Below, piece after piece: positions 11,601 through 22,526 of a stretch of 64,000 nt of DNA. Origin of the DNA: Mastigias papua (Eukaryota; Cnidaria; Scyphozoa; Rhizostomeae; Mastigiidae); NCBI GenBank assembly GCA_964019165.1, contig OZ025275.1, positions 13,489,874 through 13,553,873 of the forward strand. The letters are read 5' to 3'. Both the position numbers and the translations under genes were made by a program. Position 1 is the stretch's first letter. Each line of letters begins with the position of its first letter. The notes under the pieces are model-generated. The model did no database searches. It was not told the DNA's origin and saw only the letters and a list, made by a program, of their open reading frames with translations.

Positions 11601-14195
11601 TCTTATTGTTTGTCTGTAAAGCCACTTTCTTGACATGGTTAATAAAAAACCTTCCTTGAAATTCAAATGTCTTAATTAGGGCCACCTGAAAATAAATGCC
11701 ACAGGCAGAGTTTCTATGCAGAAAGCATGATACACATGTGACCATCAGAACATAGTGAGAATTCATGAGGATATTCTTAGTTGCTATCAAAACCAATCAA
11801 ATAAAACTGCTTCTTAGAAATTAATATCTGTGTTAATGCCCCCCAGCCAACCCCCCTGCACATATGTGGTGCCGGTGTTTTTGTCTTTACATGGGTGCAA
11901 TTGTTTAAATTAACCATTCATAGTTTAAAATTGCAAGTGTCAGTCATAATGGGAGTTTGCTTACAAACAAGTCCTTTCCCACTGTGACAGGCACATAACC
12001 CAACACATTTCTGTTATTGTTCTCTTTAAATGTTTTGAGATACAAAAGCTAATCTTACTTGTAAAGGTACTCTGTGAGATAATCACAAGCATTGAACTTT
12101 GTTCTTTTCCACTTGAGAAGGAAGAAAGTTTTGTTTAGGTATATAAATTCAGTTAAAATTTGCAATATACTACAAACCAATACACTACAAGACTATAGTG
12201 AAGGAACCATGAAAGTACATTTCAACCCCTCAACTATTACTCTTAAGTCCCAAACAGATGGGGATGGAATAGTAGGGGGGTGGAAATTTCCTAGAAATCT
12301 AACAAAGGGGGGTTGAAATAACCAGGGTGGGTGGGAAATTCCTCCAATTATAATAGCTATGGATGAGCTTCATGACTCATTTCAAATGTAAACAAATTGA
12401 AAAGCATGGTTTCTCATGTTACTTAATAGTTGATCGAGTTACAGACACAGAAATAATAAATTGGGGTCTGGAATAAGGATGTCCTTGGTGCATCGTTTTC
12501 AGAAAATTAATAGGCAGGGGGCATTTATTTGGGACTCAAGAATACAGATAGTAATGCCATAGTGCTACACAAGCAATAAAAAATGCACAAGCAAAAACAT
12601 CACAGTGACCACTTCAAAAAGTGAACCCTGAGGACAACTTTGAATGAGCCAAATGATCCAGAGCACTAGTTGATAATATTTGCCTTGAAATGTGTATGCT
12701 TGCTAAGCAAATCTAGACCTATGAGTTCATCTTTGAGGGAATTAGTGTCATTTTCATCAGGTGGTGAGTAGCTTTATGACTGCTTGTAGTCCAGATTACT
12801 CATGAGAAAGTTACTTGTAGTCAGTGTGACAAAGGATAGTTGCAAAGATGACAGTATCAAAAATGAACAATACTTCTAGAATTCAAAAGAAAATCAATAA
12901 TTGGTCTGGAAAAATGCACCTACAGGATTTGCTGTTAACTTGTCATTATGATTTATGTTATTCTGTACATAGTTATTAGACTTTTTTCTTTTTGTATTTT
13001 AAATGGTTGGTTTTAGTTAGTATTTAGTTACTGTTTTAACAACAAACTTTAAATATGGATATATGAAATAACAAATATGAAATGAAAAGGATAGCTGCAA
13101 AGGTTTATAGGAATTTATAACAGATGCTCAAGATATGCATAAATCTGATTTTGTTTCATCTCACCAAGAATACATAGTAACAGCAGATAATTTGAATTAC
13201 CCACGAAAAAGAAAGTCCTGAGGGATACCAGTTTTTATGTTTCATTATTTAACATCTCCCTAGAACTCTTATAGCTCAATGAATAATAGTGTCCTGGAGT
13301 AATTACTTCTAGCAAACAGTATATCACTATATAGCGATTGACGAAACACTAGTTGATAATATTTACCTTCAAAACGTCATTGTCCTTGGCAGCCTTTAGC
13401 ATTTCTTCAAGCGCTGGCAGAAGTGTTGGGAATAATTCCGTCTCCAAGTACTCCTTTGCTGAATCTAAAATTGAATACAGCAATAAGTTGTGAACTGTAA
13501 TAAATAGAAATAGTAAATTGTTTTAAAAGTCATAAGAACTGCAATTCAGCTATATTTCTTTCTAATAAGTTAGCTTTTGAATAAAGTAGATCCGCCAGTA
13601 CACGAGTTTATAACTGTCAAAAGTAGGGGTAACCACAGGATCAGTTTTCAAATTTATAAAGTGGAGGTCCCATACTGGACACTTTGACGCGCGCCTACGA
13701 TACCTTGCGCGCAACGGACAAGCTGTCCAATTTGGAGAACACCTAAAACCCAAAAGTGCATGCACTTGGGGTTGGGTACATAGTGTACACAGAATATGAA
13801 ATGTAAACCATTGGTCACAGTCGATTCCAGACGTTTTACGCGTGCACGAGAGCGCAACTATTCTTGGATGCACACTATCTTGTTTCATTTCGCCCGACCT
13901 TTGAGGCCGACCGTGGATTGTAAATCGTTAACTATCTGATGTCACTTTATTTATTGCAGAGTTAGGCTAATGACAACATACTCTGTGTAACATTCTTTAT
14001 ATACATCGGCTGCTCCCGACCTTCGATTTTCTTAGATTCCTTTAGCAATTCGAGTTGAAATCCGTAACAGGCAGGATGAGATATCCGTACGTCGAAAGTC
14101 TCTACTTGAGATGCATTCACAGCATCATTTGGCAAAACATTGTGACCATAAAATACCGGAGTTGTTCCGCCCGAATTGAACATTGCAATTATCAT
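8577..14195 (-). CDS. IQCK: IQCK-like (IQ motif-containing protein K) gene, seven exons
   Basis: Join, minus strand: 13982-14195, 13367-13464, 12059-12111, 11255-11332, 10424-10508, 9416-9472, 8577-8687. This gives 696 nt, 231 residues and a stop. Every junction has GT..AG and all phases agree (1,0,2,2,0,0). Signatures in order: EYLETELFPTLLPALEEML (residues 76-94), KRTKFNACDYLTEYLYNHNP (106-125), IPFV (about 137), PLSLLLTDEEAA (154-165), a perfect IQ motif IQSFWRGYVVR (168-178), then EVQELRQYQKEMRE and a Glu/Lys-rich acidic tail. This order is that of animal IQCK. The IQ motif should bind calmodulin; the rest of the protein's function is poorly known. The vertebrate protein is longer (about 290 aa) mainly at the N-terminus, so exon 1 or the start may be incomplete: an in-frame TAG lies just upstream of 14195, and ATG 14183 is an alternative. 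Confidence 0.88.
9416..9472 (-). CDS. IQCK: IQCK-like exon 6
   Basis: 57 bp, 19 codons, phase 0 on both sides. Acceptor ttctcttgcaaag, donor GAG|GTAAAG. Encodes VRKDSEVQELRQYQKEMRE. Confidence 0.9.
10424..10508 (-). CDS. IQCK: IQCK-like exon 5 (IQ motif)
   Basis: 85 bp, acceptor ctactgcag, donor GTG|GTATGA. Carries most of the calmodulin-binding IQ motif; its last Val-Arg comes from the next exon. Confidence 0.92.
11255..11332 (-). CDS. IQCK: IQCK-like exon 4 (IPFV motif)
   Basis: 78 bp, phase 2 to phase 2, acceptor ccctttttcag and donor AA|GTAAGA. The split codon restores Asn in YNHNPR. Confidence 0.88.
12059..12111 (-). CDS. IQCK: IQCK-like exon 3 (LTEYLY motif)
   Basis: 53 bp after a pyrimidine-rich acceptor (cttccttctcaag), with donor AA|GTAAGA. 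Encodes WKRTKFNACDYLTEYLY plus two bases. Confidence 0.9.
13367..13464 (-). CDS. IQCK: IQCK-like exon 2 (FPxLLP motif)
   Basis: 98 bp between acceptor attcaattttag and donor AAG|GTAAAT. Encodes residues 72 (split codon) to 104. Confidence 0.9.
13982..14195 (-). CDS. IQCK: IQCK-like exon 1
   Basis: 214 bp, 71 codons plus one base. Donor ACAGA|GTATGT at 13976-13981. This exon is the least conserved, so the start codon is the weakest point of the model. Confidence 0.6.
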
Positions 14196-15780
14196 AAATG
14201 GCCTATATTTCTAACGCTAAACCATTTGCTCGATTATCACATCTCGCAAGTGACTTGCTGCAAATTGATCGCCATTTTGTTGTAGACTCTTTTTGAATAT
14301 AAATAAATAAGTTGTTGCCATAGATATGCTCCTCCCTAGTAGGTATCCTTGACTTCGTTGCCTAACTCCATGGCATGAAAAACTTTTTACACTGGATACT
14401 TTTTACACTTCTTGTTTTTTCCAAAGTTTTTGCAGATCTCGACAGCACTAGACATCAGGTATCCAGTGATGTTTAAAAGCTTATGATAGCTTATTCCGTT
14501 AATATGAAAGAACACTACTTCTAACCTCTGTTCGTTAGTTATCTCTTTCATTTTGATCGTTATCTTGACAAAAACCCTGTATAGCGTTTGCTTACGTATT
14601 CATGAAGTCAAAAATATTTACTAGTAAGTAGGTCGAAAGGCTGAAGATGCTTCAAGTAAACTTTAGGGATAGTTGATATGGGAGTTTTCATGAACAATGC
14701 TTCTGAAATTTGCATACAAAACTTTTCTCATAGAGACTCCGTAACCAAATTCGAAGGTGTCCGAATACTTTCGTGGTTGGAGTGTATATACTCATTTGCA
14801 TGCAGGGTCCATATCTATGACTTTAATTTGCAGATGGTTGTGGATGGTTAAATAAATGGGGCGGCTCCAACATTTCACATGTTTTCTTTATAGTTCTAGT
14901 AATATAGATCTGTTCGTGACAGGGTACTCCACGTATTACCTTGTTACCATATGTTCGCGTAATTTTCTGGGGGTTTTTTTGCTTTAGCCATCAAACGTTA
15001 TTATTGTAGGCCATACACGCTCCATATAAAATTTTTACGAGCAAAAACCGTACCAGCAAAAACTGTACCATCATTCATCCAAATTCTACTGAAATTAATG
15101 TGGTTTACTTCAAGAGTCTCTCGATTATTTGCATTGATCAAAGCATTCCAAATTTAGAAGTCCCTTGCGAGTTTTGTCGTTGGTAGTACAAGTTCCATTA
15201 ATTTTTGAACCTTCTACGTGTAGGTTCCTTATAAAGCAGTTCCTTATAATAATAACGTGTATCCTTCCGTGTATTAATTGTTAGTTTCTCTCTCCATAGT
15301 TACCATCAATGTTGCTTTTGGTATGATTTACTCTGTATTTTGCAGTAGTTGCGCATTTGGTGTCGTCAGCTTACTGACCATTTTTTCCAACTACCTGTTA
15401 TTTCTGGTTTCAATATGTAATGGTTTTCCCTGATTATTAAGTAATCCATTTACTTTTTATTGAAAGAAAACGGAATGGGCTTTCATTCCCAAATAGCTTG
15501 TAGCACGCTGCGTTTAATATTGTCAGGTACTTGACTTGTGTTTTGTGCTTGTGAAGTTCTAATCCTTCTCATGAGGACCGATGCAATCTGATGGACTTCT
15601 TTGTGTCACTTGGAATTAGTTGTTGGATTTGCTTTCTCTCTTTTCCATTGTTATTTTGTGTGCAAAATGAAACTTATTAATTCTGACTGCGCTCGAAGTT
15701 ATTCATGATTTTAGCATTTCACATTTGAAATCTGCTGGGATCCTGTACAAATTCCTCTCAACGAAACACTCTCTCTCTAA
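14196..15780. other. Intergenic DNA between the IQCK-like gene and the array
   Basis: No coding evidence. About 50 bp from 14931 (tccacgtattaccttg and onward) resembles the stretch at 16022-16070 in the JT1 upstream region, so it may be a displaced fragment of array promoter DNA. Confidence 0.35.
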
Positions 15781-15785
15781 AGTTG

Positions 15786-15890
15786 AGTGCGGTGGCTCCG
15801 TCAACCACCGTGCAGTGGGGAAGAAGTATTTGTAAATGGGCGGCTGAAGAGAAGCCGCGTGGGAGATACTTGGGAAGTGTCCCTTGCACT
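15786..15890 (+). other. Nested hairpins, candidate structured RNA or small foldback
   Basis: Three nested stems share one axis: GTGCA..GGG (15810-15819) with CCC.TGCAC (15881-15889); AAGTAT (15824-15829) with ATACTT (15866-15871); GCGGCT (15840-15845) with AGCCGC (15853-15858). A separate CGGTGG/CCACCG hairpin precedes them (15790-15810). No known RNA family recognised. Confidence 0.35.
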
Positions 15891-16201
15891 ATATGGCTAC
15901 GCCTATCCTAGATAGAAACTGGTAGATGATACCATTGATACGTTTGATTGATTTCAGTTACAAGTACAATTCACTTCAATTACAATTTAGACGCATTTAG
16001 CTTACCACATTTTCGAAGAATTCCACGTGGTACATTGTTAGCATATGTTCACGTAATTTACTGGTGTGTTATCTGACATGATCATCAACCTATCGTATAG
16101 GAGTCCATACCCGTTCGCGATAACTGATATATATTTCTCAGTTCATCTGATATGGGTCTTAGTTACCCGTTGACATTTTTACCACAATTCATCATTAAAA
16201 T

Positions 16202-16328
16202 AGAAATTTACTTCAATATGCAATCATGCATGAGGTTCCGTGGCATTCCGATTTACTTTAAAGACATTAAGTACCCATGTAATAAGTACTTGGTTCAAAC
16301 TAGGTTCTGTACTGAACGTGAATGTACA
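16202..16328 (+). promoter_or_regulatory. Conserved upstream module of JT1
   Basis: Shares with the other four array genes, in order: a gaaattta motif, an ATGCA-rich block (here atgcaatcatgcatg), a gtggcattccg block and a ..aagacattaa.. block, ending at the start codon. Divergence from the other copies is highest here. It could be core promoter plus 5' UTR. Confidence 0.55.
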
Positions 16329-16703
16329 ATGTTGCTGATTTTTTATGTGGCACTGTTGCTGTGTGCTTCAGTACACTGTGATGATGTACCAACTGATGCA
16401 GAGGTTGATGCCGCTTTTCAGAAGGTAGAAGAGGCCTTGAATGACCGCAAAGAAATCAAATCCATGATCAAAGATGTGAAGGCTTCTATGACTAAAACAC
16501 CAGATTACAAGAAAAGTGCCCTTGGAATAGCAAAAGCAGTATCTTCAGCAGTACCAAAGTTGATGAGCAACGATGGATACACGATTGCCGAAGGCGCATT
16601 AACGTTAGTGGCTGGGATCGCGGAGAACATTCCAGGTGGCACGATTATTGCTTCTGTTGCAACTTTAATTGCAAGTATCATTGGGATCATAAACACTGAC
16701 AAG
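16329..16703 (+). CDS. JT1 exon 1
   Basis: 125 codons: signal peptide, helical region and hydrophobic segment. Donor AAG|GTTGGT is weak at positions +3 to +5, as in every copy. Confidence 0.85.
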
Positions 16704-17888
16704 GTTGGTACATGGCAGATTTAATTGTTGGCAATAGTGAATCTATGCTATCAGTCTATTGTGGTTTACATCTTGGATATATCGTAGGATACACTATTTT
16801 TAGCTGCTAAGGCCCTCTTCATGGGAACCTTACTTATTTATGTATACTTAGTAAATGTTTATTACATTCTCCAGACCGACAAAATAAGAGATACGATGAC
16901 AAAAGTTCTACAGGAAGCCAGGGACGAGGACCTGATCGATAAAGTTGACAGTTTTAAAACGAAAATCAACGATTTGCTTTCATTTATGGAGCCAATTGTT
17001 AACAAAAAACTCAATGACAACAGCCTTTCATTCATCGCTACAAAGACAGAGCATGCATCAGCTGTTGGGGTATTGCCTCTGATTAAGAAGAGAATTCGTA
17101 AGTATAGAACGTCTAAAGATCCAGCAGAAGCCAGGCGTGCGTTTGACTTCTCGGTAATGTACGCTCAGCTAGTTACCTTGCAGGATCTTGCCCTCACCCA
17201 AGTAATCCTTGTACTTCAGAAAGACATGAAAGATGTAGCTATGGGTTTTACTAATAGTAGAAATGGAATTATTGAAAGAAGCCGTAATGTGTTGTCCTTT
17301 TGGAACCATCCGAAGCCCGAACACGCTGGATCTCTTGTCCACTACTACCCGTTAGGTTCTTCAGAACGTGGTAAATTTCTTCGGGAGTTTCTGAAACGAG
17401 TCAAAGTGCCAGAGGCAGAAGAATGGAATCAAGCAAGCTACCTTCTCATTTCCGTTAAGTGGCCTTCGTGGCATATTTATTATTATGGGGCATACTTATC
17501 GTTCTCTAGTTCCTCAGCTTCCAGTTTTGATAAGATAAATTTCGAGAAGCGCGAAGATGGATACTTCGTATTGAAGACAGGGAATGGGAAATACGCATTC
17601 GTAGAAGACCCGGGATCTCCATGGTATATTGTCGGGAGGAGACACCACCCTGGTAACAATAGAAATCATCATTTTATTGTGATAAACTACCCGGGTACTG
17701 ATATCATAACCATTTCGTGTAGAAATTGGCCGCATAAGTTCTTTGGTGGAGAAACCGATAAATATTCCGTTATCCTCAAGGATGGGAACATAGGGTCAGA
17801 TATTCAATACTACACCCATACTTGCCTCAGACAGAAGCCTGGGCATGGTGACTACGAATGTCCGAAGTTTATCATCAAAGAAGGTTAA
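16329..17888 (+). CDS. JT1: secreted jellyfish-toxin-like protein, array copy 1
   Basis: Join 16329-16703, 16875-17888 (171-bp intron, phase 0), 462 residues. A 17-residue signal peptide ends at Cys, followed by Asp-Asp. Residues 20-75 are acidic amphipathic helix; two hydrophobic stretches follow (about 83-98, and 103-121 with Gly-Gly-Thr then alternating Ile/Ala/Ser). Exon 2 begins with charged helices and an SVMYAQLVTLQ segment, then becomes beta-rich with DGYFVL, CRNWPHKFFGGE and three C-terminal cysteines. Length and layout fit the cnidarian CaTX/CrTX/CfTX toxins, proposed to insert into membranes through the hydrophobic N-terminal part; that function is inferred from family likeness. 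JT1 is shorter than its neighbours in the loop after KWPSWH. An in-frame ATG 59 codons upstream (16152) would spoil the signal peptide, so 16329 is preferred. Confidence 0.8.
16875..17888 (+). CDS. JT1 exon 2
   Basis: 337 codons plus stop after acceptor cattctccag. Starts Thr-Asp-Lys, the same tripeptide that ends exon 1. Confidence 0.85.
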   Translation, partial: TDKIRDTMTKVLQEARDEDLIDKVDSFKTKINDLLSFMEPIVNKKLNDNSLSFIATKTEHASAVGVLPLIKKRIRKYRTSKDPAEARRAFDFSVMYAQLVTLQDLALTQVILVLQKDMKDVAMGFTNSRNGIIERSRNVLSFWNHPKPEHAGSLVHYYPLGSSERGKFLREFLKRVKVPEAEEWNQASYLLISVKWPSWHIYYYGAYLSFSSSSASSFDKINFEKREDGYFVLKTGNGKYAFVEDPGSPWYIVGRRHHPGNNRNHHFIVINYPGTDIITISCRNWPHKFFGGETDKYSVILKDGNIGSDIQYYTHTCLRQKPGHGDYECPKFIIKEG

Positions 17889-18739
17889 GAACAGTAGTTG
17901 TTTCATTTTATGTTGATGACTAAGTGAAAGATGAATTAGTGTATGACAATGATGTATGAATGCTTGATAATCAACGAATATAAAAGTGAGATAGTTAACT
18001 TCTCTTTTTGAATGTTATCTTCATTTGTTGTATTGATCACTGTTGATCAGTGAGCATCGCTTTGGAATGCTCCTTCGGGTTGTCGTGTCGTAAGGCTAAG
18101 TTCTATTTAGTGCCACGTTTCCCAATCTGGTGGGACCCCTCTAAAGGAGGAACTTTAATGTTTAGGGAATGTCAAAGCTGCCACATCGATTTCAAAATGG
18201 TGCATTTTACGTAGGCTTTGATCAACATGGCCTATTTAACCGAACTGCTCTTGTGCTTTTTGTGAATATGTGGATCCTGTACATCAGATGTACGACAAAA
18301 TAAGTGATACACCGGCTCTATTTTTTGGATTGTACAGTAACATCTAATGATGCTAGCCAGTGCCATCGATCAAAAAGTAATTTCAACTTACTCTTGTGAG
18401 TGGAAATCTCTTTCACCACATTTGATAGAAGGGAGACAGCACGAAATAGTTAGGAAACAGCAATTAGTGCAATGTTTCGCGGATCCTAATAACTGAAAAT
18501 GAAAAAGAGGCAGCTCTTTTGATTCAGTCATTCATACCAAACTGTGAGCTTAGGACTGATGATATTCAAAAAATGCTTATAAGAGTTAAAAGTATAATCT
18601 TTCATTTTGCTTTCTTCTCTTTTTTCTTTTTCAATTCCTTGGACAATAGAAGGCATTTAATTGATTATTCAACTGAATTGTTTCAAAAAAATATGTGTAA
18701 TTCAAAAAACTTAAAAATATACTTTGAAATGGGCTCTGG
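17889..18739. other. JT1 3' flank
   Basis: Likely 3' UTR for the first 100 bp or so (a tgataatcaacgaatataaa stretch resembles the end of other copies). The rest holds no gene that I can support. Confidence 0.35.
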
Positions 18740-18840
18740 AAAGTGTCAGAAAATGAAGGGTCGTCTAGGAGAGTCGAACTCGCACCCCTCGAATTGTAGC
18801 TAGTTACCTTCACAGCTAGTTACCAGTTCCCTCATTAATG
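18740..18840 (-). repeat. tRNA-derived short repeat fragment
   Basis: On the minus strand the stretch contains GAGTTCGACTC, close to the tRNA B box, within a T-arm-like context, but no clear A box or full cloverleaf. Probably a SINE fragment or decayed tRNA. Confidence 0.35.
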
Positions 18841-18916
18841 CTAGCCAGTTAGTTCTATCCTTCCACAGTTATTTATATATGAGGCCACAAATATATGATA
18901 ATCGTAATTTAATTAA

Positions 18917-19179
18917 AGGGCGATCTCTGCTAGATGATTTTTGTGACCATCGTTCTAAAAATCGTCTAACGGCTTCTCGGCGACACATGCATAGTTGGGA
19001 CCAGAATGGTTATTCAGATCGTCAATGAGGTCATCAAGCGCGCTACGAAAAATTGAACTGGTTTCTGCTTTTTGCCCAGCGCTTGATAATCTCACTGACG
19101 ATTCTGGTCCCCAATGTGCATGTGTCATCGCGAAGCTGTAAGACCATAGTCACAAAAATCGTCCAGTGGAGATCGGCCT
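18917..19179. mobile_element. 263-bp foldback MITE
   Basis: The left half, beginning AGGGCGATCTC, and the right half, ending as its inverted partner (AGGCCGATCTC read on the other strand), pair along most of their length, with mismatches and indels. Shared inner landmarks are GATTTTTGTGAC and GGACCAGAAT. No target duplication is evident. Confidence 0.65.
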
Positions 19180-19432
19180 GAACTGATATCATAGCATCAT
19201 AGCTTCACTATTGCTCGAAAAAGCGACAGCATTCTTTTAGCACACTGAACGCTCTTTTTCGCCCGATGCTCGTCAGGGTATAAGACGTCGGATAGCGACC
19301 GAAATGTGAACAGAAGTATATAGCGAGATGCGGAAAGATTCACATGGGAAGATGAGTACTTCGGCCGATTGGCCGTATGGTTGGCCATTGGGCACTTTTC
19401 ACAGTTGTTCATTTCATTTTGTATATTTAGCG

Positions 19433-19700
19433 ATAGGCGAGTGGCCAAGTGATTAGAGCGCTTGACTACTAGACGGGACATCGATGGTTCGAGCCGAACC
19501 CTCGGATCGTAGTTAGGATGCTCACTCACTGTCCACCCTGCAGCAAATGGGTACCTTGTGGCAACGCTGTGGAAGTTAAAGGCGGCGAAGAAAGGAACTG
19601 GCCACCCTACCTCAGTGTGTCGACGGCTGAGGATAAGTGTCTCTCTAACGGGCACCCCCCCCCAACGTATGAAGTCGTACAAGGGACTCTCCTTTACCTT
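19433..19700 (+). mobile_element. tRNA-derived SINE
   Basis: A-box-like gtggccaagtgattagagcg (19441-19460) and B-box ggttcgagcc (19486-19495) are spaced as in a tRNA promoter and followed by about 200 bp of unrelated body. Neighbouring ORFs are incidental. Confidence 0.6.
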
Positions 19701-21170
19701 TTTATATTTAAGAAGGGTAAGCCTTCAGCTAATGCTGTTTTCAAGGAGTCCTCCATTTACGCTTAAATACGATACATCTATACGTCTAATCGGACACAGT
19801 TTTCATTTTGTCCAGTGAATCTATCCGCACCTGGTTATATACTTCGGTTCACCTCTTGGCTGCTTTACGACGTTTCATACTCTGATGAGTGTCGGACGAA
19901 AAGTAGCTTTGAATATGCTTAAAGAATGTTACCACTTAAACCTTTCCCCTAAAGATCCTTTTCTTCTAAATAGTAATTAAAAATCTACTAGGCAACCTGG
20001 CCTAGGTAATTCTGAAAACAATCAATCGTCATATGTCCTGTCAACTAATCATCAGTCATCAAGAGAATCATCGCAAATTAGAGAATCATCATTGCAAATT
20101 AGAGAATCATCAAGCGTATATGCTATAATACTAGATTTCGTCAGTGCCTTTGCTTAATCCCTATGCCTATCTCAGAGTCGAGGAAAAGTCACGGCTCTAC
20201 GGCTCTAAGCCGGAGGAAGATTTCGCTCTCTATGTTGTATCTGAGGAAGGTTTAGTAATTTGCATCAACAATCCATCTTCAGCCAAGTTTTCAGTTAATG
20301 TGACATCGGCAGTGAAACGCTTAGTCCTTCTACAGTTCAAGTTGTCGAGACATACACAATGCAGAGTTTAAAAACTTTGGCTACTTTTGATTGTCATAGA
20401 AGAGGAAGGGTTATGATGAAGAGTTGACAGCCAGAGGAAAGTTGGACATTTTTCTGGACTCTGGCCTATCTTACTATCTACTTCGATCACCTTTTATTAT
20501 TCAAACTAACATAGCGAGATATCATAGACTAGGAGCCATTATGATATGGGAATGATTTCAAATGTATCGCTGATAATAGAATGGTAACAAACCTGAGAAA
20601 TTTCAGGTCATGTTCCTGAGGTTAAGGTACCATCAAAAGTTTCGTCTGTGAGTCAATAATCAAATACACGTTTTTATAACAAGTTAGTAACTTTGCAACA
20701 TGCTAGGCATTCTTCTTCATTCTCCATTTCTTCAAGCTCTTTTACACTTTCCTGGTCAATTATCTCTTAGTGTTACACCTTTGCTTTGTTTTTGACATTC
20801 TAGAACTCTGAAGTAAAGTAAACACAAGTTTAGTGCTTCTTCCCGACTTAGCGGCTATGTTGATGATTCCCAGGCCAACCTTTTGTGTAACACAACTACA
20901 TTCTACAACTTTGACTATTGTCCTTTAAATCCGGACGATATGTTCAAGAGCTGCAAACAGTGGTATCAATAAGGGGGTCATGCACATATTACATCACACT
21001 AATTTTGACAGCATTGGACTTTGGGGTTGTTTTTAGTGTGCAGTGCTGCACAGAATGTGCAACCGTAAGAACTTTATGTGCAGCTCTGGAAAGAGATCTG
21101 TGCAGATTACATCATAAATCTATCTAGAAAGATTTCCTTACAAGTGAGGTGTTATGCATACACGTTTATT
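19701..21170. other. Diverged tail of the JT1 repeat unit
   Basis: 20510-20650 and 20820-21060 align loosely with 26480-26620 and 27100-27260 in the JT2 flank, so this is the older counterpart of the same 3' flank. A short direct repeat (agagaatcatc..gcaaatt) occurs at 20058-20118. The 75-aa frame at 20144-20371 has no recognised relatives. Confidence 0.4.
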
Positions 21171-21360
21171 TCCCATAAACACAGTGGCGAAACGTGCATG
21201 AATTCAGTGCCTGCTCGGCTGGTGTATTTTGTTTTTGCCAATGAGAATCAAGGGTTATTCCTCGATATAGTGGCCGGATGAGTAATGCGCAGCTCTTGAT
21301 TTTACTTCTAAAAGAAGCTCTTTTCAATTTAGCAAATATATATGTACTCTATTTCAGAAT

Positions 21361-21761
21361 GCTCGAGTTATACAAATGTGTGACCTCTGGGAACCCTTCC
21401 TTTCTGTGGGAGTTATTCAATAGGAAAATTCTTCCATATACATTAAGAATAAAAAATCTCCTCCAACTTCCAAACACGAGGACCAAACAGTATGGGAACG
21501 AGTCTCTTACATTTAGGGGAAGCATACTTTGGAATCAACTTCCAGATCAATATAAAGCTGCAAAAACTGACAATGAATTCAAAATGAAAATCAAAAGTTG
21601 GAAGGGATTTAAATGCAGTTGCCGCATCTGTATATAATTATTTAGTTATCTTTTAAGACTGTTCATTTTAGTTATTTTTAGAAAATATTGTAAAAGTAGT
21701 GTAGAGTTGGCATTTATTAGCTTTAGCTATTTCTTCAGCCAACTGTAAATAAATTGTATTA
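21361..21761 (+). mobile_element. 5'-truncated LINE tail
   Basis: Encodes the last 90 or so residues of a non-LTR reverse transcriptase, with the typical YGNESLTFRGSILWNQLP core and a C-terminal CxCxxC. It is flanked by TTCAGAAT at 21353-21360 and 21762-21769. Units 3 and 4 have the uninterrupted site (34451 and 48451 regions). Confidence 0.85.
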
Positions 21762-22400
21762 TTCAGAATTTGGATGTAATTCGAAGTACAAGGTAGAATA
21801 GCGTTTAATGTGAAATTAAATACTGACACGGAAGCATTTGTGATTGATGATTGCATCGTTGTTGGAAACTCAAAGCTATTAGGTGCACGGGTGAATGAAC
21901 CTTTCGACGTTTTTCGAGTGATGCTAATAAGAACGAATGGACAGTGACCGAAATTTAATAAAAGAAGGAAGAAGGAAGAAGGAAGAAATTGCCAATTCGT
22001 AAGGAAATTGGGATAAATCGTCACTTTTGAAAGGAAAGAATAGATTTAAACACATGTTCCATCCTATGTTCCACCCGATGCCACAATGCGTATAACTACT
22101 CATTGGCGTGAAAGTGTTCATGAATTTAAAATTCTTATCAGTACTAGAAAATTGTTTAATCTTGTTTAAGATTACTTGAACAGAGGAGCCAGTCATCACA
22201 GTTACCGAAAGAAATCTACTGGTGACCGTTTCGACATTATAGCTCACTGATTATTTCGAAGCTTGCTAATCTGTTTTTGCTTTAACCAACAGCTCTTGCT
22301 TGAGAGCCAATGAGGGGCCCTCATCTTGTTTTGCTAATTACAGGAAATTGTTGACTTTTACCCACCTGCAGGAATCCTTGCAAATTTCGTGATTACAAAA

Positions 22401-22526
22401 GAAATTTACTAGAATATGCACCCATGCATGGGCACTTGTGACATCCCGACATGCTTTTAAGATATTAAGTGACAACAGAGTGTTTAGTTGCTTCTGACTT
22501 GATTGTGAGCTGAACGTCAATATACA
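22401..22526 (+). promoter_or_regulatory. Conserved upstream module of JT2
   Basis: gaaatttact, then atgcacccatgcatggg, then gacttgtgacat-type and cttttaaga.attaa blocks, then ttgattgtgagctgaacgtc just before the ATG. Confidence 0.6.

Noticed and set aside
12661..12740. Extra IQCK-like exon (stretch resembling the exon 2 end, tagttgataatatttgcctt)
   Set aside because: A short frame is open but lacks an acceptor and does not fit the phase chain, which is complete without it; the likeness covers mainly intron sequence.
16152..16328. ATG at 16152 as the start of JT1
   Set aside because: It would put about 59 residues before a clear signal peptide; the other four copies start at the position equivalent to 16329.
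19433..19510. Functional tRNA gene
   Set aside because: A- and B-box motifs are present, but the acceptor and anticodon arms do not form and a long unrelated body follows, so a tRNA-derived SINE fits better.
20058..20118. CRISPR-like or regulatory repeat array
   Set aside because: Only about two and a half imperfect copies of a short motif in animal DNA; simple tandem duplication explains it.
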